This document shows, one piece after another, positions 14,335-20,653 of a DNA stretch of 20,742 nt. The stretch comes from DASZYF01 sp035545535 (GTDB taxonomy: Bacteria; Actinomycetota; Actinomycetes; Mycobacteriales; CAJCIY01), in assembly GCA_035545535.1 (NCBI GenBank), contig DASZYF010000036.1, positions 1-20,742 of the forward strand. The letters run 5' to 3'. Below the pieces are notes generated by a model that saw only the letters and a list, made by a program, of their open reading frames with translations, did not search any database and had not been told where the DNA came from. A program made the translations under genes and the position numbers. Position 1 is the first letter of the stretch, and each line of letters begins with the position of its first letter.

Positions 14335-15254
14335 CCGGTCCGTCGGATCGGCCCGCTCGCCAGCTCCCGGCGCCGACTCGCGACGAGGACGTCGCCGCCT
14401 ACCTCGACGCGCTCGGGCTGCCCGGGCTCATCGACGTGCACGTGCACTTCATGCCGCACAACGTCATGGCCAAGGTCTGGAAGTACTTCGACGACGTCGG
14501 CCCGCTGATCGGGCGGGAGTGGCCCATCACCTACCGCGACGGCGAGCAGGAGCGGCTCGCGCGGCTCCGCGCGATGAACGTGCGGCACTTCACCTCTCTG
14601 GTCTACCCGCACAAGCCGGCGATGGCCGAGTGGCTGAACGGCTGGGCCGCGGAGTTCGCCGCCGAGCACGACGACGTGCTGCAGACGTTCACGTTCTACC
14701 CGGAGGAGGGCGCGGCCCGCTACGTGCACGACGCGATCCAGCGCGGGGGACAGGTCGCGAAGCTGCACGTGCAGGTCGGCGACTTCGACATGCGCGACCC
14801 GCTGCTCGACGACGTGTGGGGCGTGCTCGCCGACGCGGGCGTGCCGATCGTCGCCCACGTCGGCAGCGGTCCGGCGCCCGGTCGCTTCACCGGCGTCGAG
14901 GGCAGTGCCGCGACGTTGGCGAAGCACCCGGACCTCAAGCTCGTCGTCGCGCACTTCGGACGGCCGGAGCTGCACGAGTTCCTCGACCTCGCCGACCGCT
15001 TCGAGAACGTGCGGTTCGACACCGCCATGGCGTTCGTCGACTTCATGACCACGGGCCGCCCGCCGAGCGACCGCGCGCTCGAGCGCATCCGCACCATGGG
15101 CGAGGCGGGCCGGGTGCTGTTCGGCAGCGACTACCCGAACATCCCGAACACCTACGCGCACGCGGTCGAGAGCGTCGACCGGCTCGGGTTGGGTGACGCC
15201 TTCCTGCGGGAGGTGCTGTGGCACGCGCCGGCGCGCGTGCTCGGCGTGGGTTGA
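14331..15254 (+). CDS. Amidohydrolase-2 family metal-dependent hydrolase
   Basis: ATG 14331 overlaps the previous stop (ATGA) and gives 307 residues. The TIM-barrel metal site is visible: HxH at H37/H39 (LIDVHVHFMP), H145 (AKLHVQVG), H176 (IVAHVGSG), H208 (VVAHFGRP) and D267 in FGSDYPN. This set is typical of PF04909 enzymes such as ACMSD-like decarboxylases and lactone hydrolases. The substrate is unknown. The frame is open upstream through the membrane-protein gene, but the family-like sequence begins near residue 18 and the ATG fits. Coupling to smpB and the membrane gene is inferred from the overlaps. Confidence 0.85.
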   Translation: MTGPSDRPARQLPAPTRDEDVAAYLDALGLPGLIDVHVHFMPHNVMAKVWKYFDDVGPLIGREWPITYRDGEQERLARLRAMNVRHFTSLVYPHKPAMAEWLNGWAAEFAAEHDDVLQTFTFYPEEGAARYVHDAIQRGGQVAKLHVQVGDFDMRDPLLDDVWGVLADAGVPIVAHVGSGPAPGRFTGVEGSAATLAKHPDLKLVVAHFGRPELHEFLDLADRFENVRFDTAMAFVDFMTTGRPPSDRALERIRTMGEAGRVLFGSDYPNIPNTYAHAVESVDRLGLGDAFLREVLWHAPARVLGVG

Positions 15255-15288
15255 GGTGGCATCGGGGTGGATCGGGCGCTCCGGTGGG

Positions 15289-15294
15289 TAGGAC
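15289..15294 (+). promoter_or_regulatory. -10-like box of the small acidic protein gene
   Basis: TAGGAC ends 6 bases before the GTG at 15301. The last base differs from the consensus T, so support is weak apart from the spacing shared with other genes here. Confidence 0.25.
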
Positions 15295-15300
15295 CAGCCC

Positions 15301-15507
15301 GTGACTGCTACGCCGAGCGAACGTCAGGTCAGCAAGCGCGCCGCCGAGCTCACGCCTGAGGAGCGCGCGGCCGGCAGCGACAACCCCCGTGAGCAGGCCC
15401 GGGTGGTGCTCGAAGAGTCCGAGGAGCGCGTGCTGCACCCGGAGCAGACGCGCGCGGAGTCCACCCAGACGCCGGACGAGACGGCCGGTGCGGAGGCAAC
15501 CGACTGA
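15301..15507 (+). CDS. Small acidic protein of unknown function
   Basis: The GTG at 15301 gives 68 residues, very rich in Glu, Ala, Thr and Arg with no hydrophobic core, so it is probably flexible. 'KRAAELTPEERAAGSDNPREQARVVLEESEERVL' resembles a short conserved block seen in actinobacterial small proteins of unknown function (PEE-x-x-AGSDDPxxQAxAxLxESExR). No enzymatic motif is present. It precedes the arsC-like gene by 19 bases and may share its transcript, although the latter seems to have its own -10 box. Confidence 0.6.
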   Translation: MTATPSERQVSKRAAELTPEERAAGSDNPREQARVVLEESEERVLHPEQTRAESTQTPDETAGAEATD

Positions 15508-15513
15508 GCCAGC

Positions 15514-15519
15514 TAGCGT
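15514..15519 (+). promoter_or_regulatory. -10-like box of the arsC-like gene
   Basis: TAGCGT ends 7 bases before the ATG at 15527. The in-frame GTG at 15521 would leave a single base, so the ATG is the better start. No Shine-Dalgarno site is present. Confidence 0.35.
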
Positions 15520-15526
15520 CGTGCGG

Positions 15527-15895
15527 ATGGAGGTCTGGTACAACCCGTCATGCTCGAAGTGCCGCATCGCCGGCACGGCCCTGACCGACGCGGGTGTCGA
15601 GTACACGGAGCGGCGCTACCTCGACGCGCCTCCCACGGTCGCTGAGCTCGAGGACGTTCTCGCGCGGCTGGACATGGAGCCGTGGGAGATCGTGCGCACC
15701 GGTGAGGACGCCGCCAAGGAGCTCGGGCTGAAGGACTGGCCGCGGGACGAGGCCAACCGTCGCCGTTGGATCGAGGCGATGGTCGAGAACCCCAAGCTGA
15801 TCCAGCGGCCGATCGTCGTGCTCGACGACGGGACGGCCGTGATCGCGCGCGACGAGGAGGCGGTCGCCGGGATCGTCGCCCGCGGTCGTGAGTGA
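15527..15895 (+). CDS. ArsC/Spx-family thiol protein (arsenate-reductase-like)
   Basis: The 122-residue protein has the thioredoxin-like ArsC fold: MEVWYNPSCSKCRIAGTAL with C9 as the expected reactive Cys. A second Cys makes CxxC with C12, and R94-P95 (LIQRPIVV) is the cis-Pro segment near the anion site. In the plasmid R773 ArsC the reactive Cys is followed by Arg residues that hold arsenate; R94 fits one of these. The CxxC spacing suggests a thioredoxin- or Spx-like thiol role as an alternative. It overlaps the sulfurtransferase gene by 8 bases, and the pairing suggests a joint thiol or sulfur function. There is no other arsenic-resistance gene nearby. Confidence 0.8.
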   Translation: MEVWYNPSCSKCRIAGTALTDAGVEYTERRYLDAPPTVAELEDVLARLDMEPWEIVRTGEDAAKELGLKDWPRDEANRRRWIEAMVENPKLIQRPIVVLDDGTAVIARDEEAVAGIVARGRE

Positions 15896-16745
15896 GGTCG
15901 GCGTGCTCGCGAGCCCGCTGGTCGACGCGGCGACGCTCGCGGGCGAGCTCGCCGGTGCGCGTCCGCCGGTCGTGCTCGACGTGCGCTACGTCGCGCTGAC
16001 CGGGCCAGACCTTGCGGCGTACCGCGCCGCGCACATCCCGGGCGCGGTCTTCGTCGACCTCGATCGTGAGCTCGCGGGTGTGGTGGGACCGGGCACCGGC
16101 CGCCACCCGCTGCCCGACGTCGCCGTGCTGCAGGCCTTCGCCCGGTCGTGGGGGATGTGTGACGACTCCTCGGTCGTCGTCTACGACGACGGCCCGGCGA
16201 TGGCCGCTTCCCGCGCCTGGTGGCTGCTGCGCTGGGCCGGGCACGACGACGTGCGCGTGCTCGACGGGGGGCTGGCCGCGTGGGTCGCCGCCGGAGGGCG
16301 AACGAGCACCGAGGCGCCGGAGCCCGACTACGGCGACGTCACGCTGCGTGCGGACCAGATGCCCGTGGTCGACGTCGCTGACGTGCCCGCGGCCGTGCGG
16401 GACGGGGTGCTGTTCGACGTGCGCGCGGGGGAGCGCTACCGCGGAGAGACGGAACCGATCGACCCGGTCGCCGGGCACGTGCCGGGTGCGGTCAACGCAC
16501 CGGCGCCCGGCAACATCGGCGCGGACGGACGCTTCCTCGCGCCGGACGTGCTGCGGGAGCGGTTCGCGGGGCTCGGCTGGCGCGACGGCGCGCCCGTGAC
16601 CGCGATGTGCGGCAGCGGTGTCGTCGCCGCGCAGACGGTGCTCGCGCTCGCCACCGCCGGCATCCCGGCGCGGCTGTTCGTCGGTTCGTGGTCGCAGTGG
16701 GTCAGCGACCCGGACCGGCCCGTCGCGACCGGGGCAACCCCCTAG
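15888..16745 (+). CDS. Tandem rhodanese sulfurtransferase, 3-mercaptopyruvate type
   Basis: The 285-residue protein has two rhodanese domains (about 11-138 and 155-280). The active Cys241 lies in MCGSGVVAAQ; a CG(S/T)GV loop favours 3-mercaptopyruvate over thiosulfate (CRKG). The N-terminal domain carries the usual 'VYDDGPAMAASRAWWLLRWAGHDDVRVLDGGLAAW' (in two parts) without a catalytic Cys. It transfers sulfane sulfur to thiols or cyanide in the cytoplasm; in actinobacteria such proteins are called SseA or CysA. It starts inside the arsC-like gene. Its TAG stop is shared with the opposite-strand HD-GYP gene. Confidence 0.9.
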   Translation: MSEVGVLASPLVDAATLAGELAGARPPVVLDVRYVALTGPDLAAYRAAHIPGAVFVDLDRELAGVVGPGTGRHPLPDVAVLQAFARSWGMCDDSSVVVYDDGPAMAASRAWWLLRWAGHDDVRVLDGGLAAWVAAGGRTSTEAPEPDYGDVTLRADQMPVVDVADVPAAVRDGVLFDVRAGERYRGETEPIDPVAGHVPGAVNAPAPGNIGADGRFLAPDVLRERFAGLGWRDGAPVTAMCGSGVVAAQTVLALATAGIPARLFVGSWSQWVSDPDRPVATGATP

Positions 16746-17782
16746 TACGGCAGGTCGGCCACGAACAGGTCGACGAGGTGCGGGTCGAGGTGCGTCCCGC
16801 GGGAGTCGAGCAGGATCTGCACCGCCTCCTCCTGCGTGAACGCGGGCTTGTACTGGCGCTCGCTGCGCAGCGCGTCGTAGACGTCGGCGATGGCGACGAT
16901 GCGGCCCTCGATCGGGATGTCGTCGGCGGCGATCCGGTGCGGGTAGCCCGTGCCGTCGTAGCGCTCGTGGTGCGTCTCGGCGATCAGCGCCCCCATCCGC
17001 AGCAGCGGGGAGTCGGAGCCGGCCAGCATCTGCGCGCCGATGGCGGCGTGCGTCTGCATGATCGTGCGCTCCTCGTCGGTGAGCTTGCCGGGCTTCTGCA
17101 GGATCGCGTCGGGGATGGCGACCTTGCCGATGTCGTGCAGGACGCTGGCGGCCTCGAGCAGCTCGCAGTGCTCCGGGTCGAGGCCCGCGAGGTGGGCGAG
17201 GTGTGCGGCGCCGATGCTCATGCGCTCGAGGTGGCGGCCGGTGGTCGAGTCGCGCCACTCGGCGACGCCGGCCAGCCGGCGGACCGCCTCGGCGTCGGAT
17301 GCCTTCAGCGCCGCTCCGGCGCGGTCGAGCTCGATGATCGCGTCGGCCAGCGCGGCTCCTTGCTGCGCCGCGGTCTGCTCGACCGTCGTCTGCCGCTGGC
17401 GTCGGCGCAGCGCGCTCGCGACGTTCACGAGGATCTCGGAGCGCTCGAACGGCTTGAGGATGTAGCCGTCGGCCCGGTAGAGGCTCGCCGGGCCGGCCGC
17501 CGCCTCGTCGCTGTACGCCGTCACCATGATGACGGCCGTGTCCGGGTGGTTGCTCGCCATGTGCGCCAGCACGTCGAACCCGTTCTCGCCCGGCATGTTC
17601 ACGTCGCACAGGACGAGGTCGACCGGCTGCTCGGCGAGGGCGGCGCGACAGGCGGCGCCGTCCTCGGCGGTCCGGCAGGAGTAGCCCTCGCGCTCCAGCA
17701 TGCGGGTCAGCACGCGGCGGATCGCTTCCTCGTCGTCCACGACGAGGATGCGGGCGTCACGGTCGAGCGTCGCGGTGCTCAC
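16742..17782 (-). CDS. Response regulator with receiver and HD-GYP domains
   Basis: The 346-residue protein has a REC domain (acidic pair D16/D17, phospho-acceptor D60, T88, K110), a helical linker, and an HD-GYP domain: H184 (GRHLERM), HD at 216-217 (VLHDIGKVAIPD), H271/H272 (ETHHERYDGTGYP) with GYP at 279-281, and D300 (AIADVYDAL). HD-GYP proteins hydrolyse c-di-GMP, so phosphorylation at D60 probably switches this activity. All metal-binding and GYP residues are present, so it should be active. GTG 17782 overlaps the stop of the upstream kinase (GTGA), linking the two in one operon. Confidence 0.93.
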   Translation of the reverse strand: MSTATLDRDARILVVDDEEAIRRVLTRMLEREGYSCRTAEDGAACRAALAEQPVDLVLCDVNMPGENGFDVLAHMASNHPDTAVIMVTAYSDEAAAGPASLYRADGYILKPFERSEILVNVASALRRRQRQTTVEQTAAQQGAALADAIIELDRAGAALKASDAEAVRRLAGVAEWRDSTTGRHLERMSIGAAHLAHLAGLDPEHCELLEAASVLHDIGKVAIPDAILQKPGKLTDEERTIMQTHAAIGAQMLAGSDSPLLRMGALIAETHHERYDGTGYPHRIAADDIPIEGRIVAIADVYDALRSERQYKPAFTQEEAVQILLDSRGTHLDPHLVDLFVADLPY

Positions 17783-19863
17783 GATGTGGTCTCCACGGTG
17801 TGCAGGGAACGGGCGATGGTGGTGAGGAGCGTCTCGTCGGTGAACGGCTTCTCGACGAGGGGGATTTCGGTGTCGAGCACGGCGCGGTCCGTGACGAGGT
17901 CACGCGGGTAGCCGGACGTGTAGATCGCGGGGAGGTGCGGTCGCTCCGCGTGGATCGCCGCGACGAGCTGCGGCCCGGACATGCCACCGGGCATCACGAC
18001 GTCCGTCACCACGATGTCGGGCGTCGCCGTGCGCAGCACGTCGAGAGCGGACGGCCCGTCGACCGCGGTGAGCACCTCGTAGCCCGCGTCGCTCAGCAAC
18101 CGCCGGGTGGCGGTCAGCACGGCCGGCTCGTCCTCGACGAGCAGGACGGTCGTGCCGGGCGGCGCGATGGTGCTGGCGCTCGGCAGCTCGACCGTGCTGG
18201 GTTCTTCGGCGCACGCGGGCATGACGATGCTGACCGTTGTGCCCAGGCCCTTCGTGCTGTCGATCTCGATCGTCCCGCCCCAACGCGTGACGATGCCGTA
18301 GACGCTGGACAACCCGAGGCCGGTGCCGCGGCCGGGCTCCTTCGTCGTGTAGAACGGCTCGCAGGCCCGCGAGATCTGCTCCGCGGTCATGCCGACCCCG
18401 GTATCGGTGATGGTCATCGCGACGTCGCCGGAGCCGGTGCGGCGCGTCCGCACGGTGAGCACGCCCCCGTCGGGCATCGCGTCGCGGGCGTTGACCGCGA
18501 GGTTCATCACGACCTGGTCCAGCTCGCCGCTGCCCAGCTTCACGACGAGCGGCGACGGGCCGAGGTCGGTGACGATGCGGATGTCCTCGCCGAGCGTTCG
18601 CGCGAGCATCCGACCGAGGTCGTGCACGCAGTCGTTCACGTCGACGGCGACGGCCTGGGCCACATCGCGCCGGCTGAACAGCAGCAGCTGGCGGGTCAGC
18701 TCGGCGCCGCGGCGCGCGGCCTTCGTGATCTCGTCGAGGTCCTCGCGGCCAGTGCCCTCAGCGGGAAGCGCGTCACCCACGAAGCCCGCGTAGCTGAGGA
18801 TCACGGCGAGCAGGTTGTTGAAGTCGTGCGCGATGCCACCGGCGAGCTGGCCGACCGCCTCCATGCGCTGCGCCTGGCGCAGACCCTCCTCCGCCTCCGC
18901 CTGGCGCTGCATGGCCAGGTCCAGCGCCGCGTTCTTCTCGGTGAGCTCACAGACCAGTGCCATCGCCCGGTCGCGCCGGCGGCAGGCGAGCTCGAGCATC
19001 GCCGAGCTGACGAGCGTCGAGATGCAACCGATCAGCAGCATCGTCAGCAGCACCCGTTGCGAGCTCGCGCTGATGAGCGAGCCACGGGGCGAGGCGACGA
19101 GGAAGAGCTTGCCGTCGTACTCGTTGCCGAGCCGTCCGTCCACGAGGCGCGACGAGGCGAAGATCGTGTTCTCGGCGGTCGGGATGACCACGACCGATCG
19201 CTTGCCGGTCGTCGCGACGCTCTGCGTGGTGCGGATCCACGCATGGTCGTTGTCTTCGGTGCCGAGGTAGACCGCGATGCCTACGTTGGAGAACGGCATG
19301 GCACCGAACGTCGACAGGTCGAAGGCCGGCATGACGATCGTCTCGGTGTAGATGCCGTAGCCCGCTGGCGCGTACGGCGCGCCGAACATCAGGCCCCGCG
19401 TGCGCAGCGGCCCGTAGCTGTCGAGCTCGACCTGGTGCATCCCGCCCCCGCGCACCGCGCGGGCCGCGATGCTCGCGACCTTGGGGTCGGTCGCGTCCAG
19501 CGTCACGTGACCGGTGCGGGACAGCACCTCGATGCCGCCCGTGGGCGTGACCTTCACGAGGGCGGCGCCGAGGTAGTAGCTGGCCTCGAGGTCCGCGGCC
19601 TTGACGGCGGCCGGGAAGGCGGCCGGGTCGGCGTGGGAGGCATCGACGGCCTTCCCGAGCGCCGTGATCGTCGACAGGCTCTGGGAGAGGTAGCCCGACA
19701 GCACCATGGCCGCCTGCGCGGCCTGCTGGTTCAGCTGGGTCTCGCCGCTGCTCACGAAGACGCCCCGGGTCACGGCGCAGATGCCCACGGTCGCCCCGAC
19801 GCCGAGGGTGGCGGCCAGCGCGGTGATGCGGTGCGGCCGGAGTCGCCGTCCCCCTGTGCTCAT
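17779..19863 (-). CDS. Membrane hybrid sensor histidine kinase
   Basis: From ATG 19863 the protein has 694 residues. A membrane helix (about 13-35) is followed by an extracytoplasmic sensor of about 235 residues with CHASE-like character (QAAMVLSGYLSQSLSTITAL), a second helix (about 270-293), and a coiled coil. HisKA has H346 (GGIAHDFNNLLAVI); the ATPase domain has N458 (NLAVNARDAM), D487 (DTGVGM) and G-box GRGTGLGL (511-518). A C-terminal receiver has D578, phospho-acceptor D621 and K672. The AHDFNNLL form is that of hybrid PAS/CHASE kinases. The frame is open to 20226 but runs into ssrA, so the ATG at 19863 is used. It probably phosphorylates the HD-GYP regulator; the ligand is unknown. Confidence 0.9.
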   Translation of the reverse strand: MSTGGRRLRPHRITALAATLGVGATVGICAVTRGVFVSSGETQLNQQAAQAAMVLSGYLSQSLSTITALGKAVDASHADPAAFPAAVKAADLEASYYLGAALVKVTPTGGIEVLSRTGHVTLDATDPKVASIAARAVRGGGMHQVELDSYGPLRTRGLMFGAPYAPAGYGIYTETIVMPAFDLSTFGAMPFSNVGIAVYLGTEDNDHAWIRTTQSVATTGKRSVVVIPTAENTIFASSRLVDGRLGNEYDGKLFLVASPRGSLISASSQRVLLTMLLIGCISTLVSSAMLELACRRRDRAMALVCELTEKNAALDLAMQRQAEAEEGLRQAQRMEAVGQLAGGIAHDFNNLLAVILSYAGFVGDALPAEGTGREDLDEITKAARRGAELTRQLLLFSRRDVAQAVAVDVNDCVHDLGRMLARTLGEDIRIVTDLGPSPLVVKLGSGELDQVVMNLAVNARDAMPDGGVLTVRTRRTGSGDVAMTITDTGVGMTAEQISRACEPFYTTKEPGRGTGLGLSSVYGIVTRWGGTIEIDSTKGLGTTVSIVMPACAEEPSTVELPSASTIAPPGTTVLLVEDEPAVLTATRRLLSDAGYEVLTAVDGPSALDVLRTATPDIVVTDVVMPGGMSGPQLVAAIHAERPHLPAIYTSGYPRDLVTDRAVLDTEIPLVEKPFTDETLLTTIARSLHTVETTS

Positions 19864-20003
19864 GATCACGACTGTCGTCGGTCCCGCTCCGTCCTGGCAG
19901 AGGAGTACGTGCCCAGATCGGGGAGTGCATGTGCACCGGTCCGGGTGGCGATCGGAGGTATGCCCGTTGCGTCCGCGTGGGATGATGGAGACAGCCACAC
20001 CAA
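19864..20003. other. Divergent intergenic region, kinase gene / ssrA
   Basis: These 140 bases separate the kinase start (minus) from ssrA (plus). They hold two near-palindromes, ACGACTGTCGT (19867-19877) and GTGCA-TG-TGCAC (19925-19936). A -10-like GATGAT at 19981-19986 could start ssrA transcription, but no matching -35 is seen; TTGCGT at 19967 is too close. Confidence 0.4.
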
Positions 20004-20358
20004 GGGGGTGACAGGCTTCGACTCCGGATGTCGAGGCAGGGGAAGCGGGCCGAGGCAGCCGACGATCACCTCGCAAATCAGGCGTCGGAAACCAATAAGC
20101 GCCAACGATTACGCGCTCGCTGCCTGACCTAGGTCGGTAGCCGTCAGCCGGAGGAGCTCCCGACTCCGGACCTGACGTCACCAGGGAGCTCACCGCTCGT
20201 CGCGGCCGCGGCGGCGAGCGGGACAACCACAGCGGCTGGGCCCGGCGGGAAGTCGCTCACGACAGTCCCGGGGCCGAGCAGACCGACAGCGTGAGCTGCG
20301 CCCGGAGAAGACCTGTGCTCGGTGCCGGAGGACGCGGGTTCGATTCCCGCCACCTCCA
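20004..20358 (+). ncRNA. ssrA: tmRNA (transfer-messenger RNA)
   Basis: The 5' end GGGGGUGACAGGCUUCGAC pairs with the 3' end CACCUCC (20351-20357) to form a 7-bp acceptor stem with one G-U pair and discriminator A20358. The T-arm GCGGGTTCGATTCCCGC is intact. The 'GGGAAGCG' after the 5' domain, 'CCAATAAGC' before the tag frame, and 'GGGACAACCACAGCGGCTGGG' match the mycobacterial tmRNA as I recall it. It rescues stalled ribosomes together with SmpB, adding a degradation tag. The genome continues CTG after the discriminator, so CCA must be added after transcription. A strong hairpin follows. Confidence 0.94.
20101..20127 (+). other. tmRNA tag reading frame, ANDYALAA
   Basis: By alignment with the M. 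tuberculosis tmRNA, where the resume codon GCC follows AAATAAGC, translation resumes at GCC 20101 after CCAATAAGC. It encodes A-N-D-Y-A-L-A-A and stops at TGA 20125-20127. The YALAA end is the usual protease-recognition signal. The frame upstream is open, so the resume point rests on the alignment. Confidence 0.8.
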
Positions 20359-20359
20359 C

Positions 20360-20396
20360 TGCCTGGTCAGAGGCTCATGTGGCCTCTGACCAGGCA
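20360..20396 (+). terminator. Strong hairpin after ssrA
   Basis: TGCCTGGTCAGAGGC (20360-20374) and its exact complement (20382-20396) form a perfect 15-bp stem with a 7-base loop, starting two bases after the tmRNA. The following bases are TTATGAG, not a long T-run, which is common for GC-rich actinobacteria. Confidence 0.85.
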
Positions 20397-20433
20397 TTAT
20401 GAGAGCCACCTGTGGACCGACTGAGCCGATCTC

Positions 20434-20453
20434 GTGTGTCCACGGTGTGTCCA
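20434..20453. repeat. Two direct copies of GTGTGTCCA
   Basis: Exact copies lie at 20434-20442 and 20445-20453, spaced by 11 bases, about one helix turn. Such pairs are typical of protein arm-binding sites, for example of integrases, but no protein can be named. Confidence 0.6.
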
Positions 20454-20466
20454 AACGCGAGTCCGG

Positions 20467-20498
20467 GCGGGTTCTGAGACGTCCGAAACCCGCCACCT
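20467..20498. repeat. T-arm-like repeat B
   Basis: GCGGGTTC (20467-20474) and CCCGCCACCT (20489-20498) reproduce the two sides of the tmRNA T-arm and acceptor (20334-20355), but the interior is longer. GGCGGGTT and AACCCGCC form an 8-bp stem. Just after it TTCTGACCAG echoes the second arm of the ssrA terminator. Confidence 0.6.
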
Positions 20499-20522
20499 TC
20501 TGACCAGACCTGCTGTGCTGCA

Positions 20523-20568
20523 GCGGGTTTCGCATAACGTAGGTGTCGAGGATCGTTCCCGCCACCTC
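20523..20568. repeat. T-arm-like repeat C
   Basis: GCGGGTT (20523-20529) and TTCCCGCCACCTC (20556-20568) again match the two sides of the tmRNA 3' end; the second part is a 13-base exact match to 20344-20356. The interior is longer and unrelated. Confidence 0.6.
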
Positions 20569-20653
20569 AGGCGCGCCGACGCGTGCGGATTCGATGCGGA
20601 CCGCGCGTTCGCGATCAATACCGGCGGCAGCGGCTGCGATGAAACGCATGGCT

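Larger units (their letters stand above)
20397..20653. other. Gene-poor stretch beyond ssrA, possible integration scar
   Basis: I see no convincing gene in these 257 bases, and codon-position GC bias is weak in all frames. The stretch holds two sequences resembling the tmRNA T-arm and a 9-base direct repeat. The 3' ends of tmRNA genes are classical targets of phage and island integrases, so this may be the remains of att sites; that is an inference. Confidence 0.45.

Noticed and set aside
15513..17609. Minus-strand frame of 698 codons over arsC-like, sulfurtransferase and HD-GYP genes
   Set aside because: It is Arg/Pro-rich throughout and overlaps three genes with clear catalytic motifs.
19967..19986. 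Full promoter for ssrA (TTGCGT and GATGAT)
   Set aside because: The spacer is only 8 bases, far below the usual 16-19, so I list only the -10-like box as a possibility.
17800..20127. Plus-strand frame of 775 codons antisense to the kinase
   Set aside because: It has low-complexity Arg/Gly/Asp/Ala composition without any domain. Only its last 8 codons (tmRNA tag) are meaningful.
20144..20359. Minus-strand frame MEVAGIEPASSG... within ssrA
   Set aside because: It is the reverse complement of the tmRNA 3' half, a well-known false gene.
20257..20649. Minus-strand open frame of 130 codons starting MRFIAAAAAG
   Set aside because: It runs through the gene-poor stretch and ends inside the tmRNA, where WRWRESNPRPP is the usual translation artefact of T-arm DNA. 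A truncated real gene in its first 40 codons cannot be excluded, but codon use is weak.
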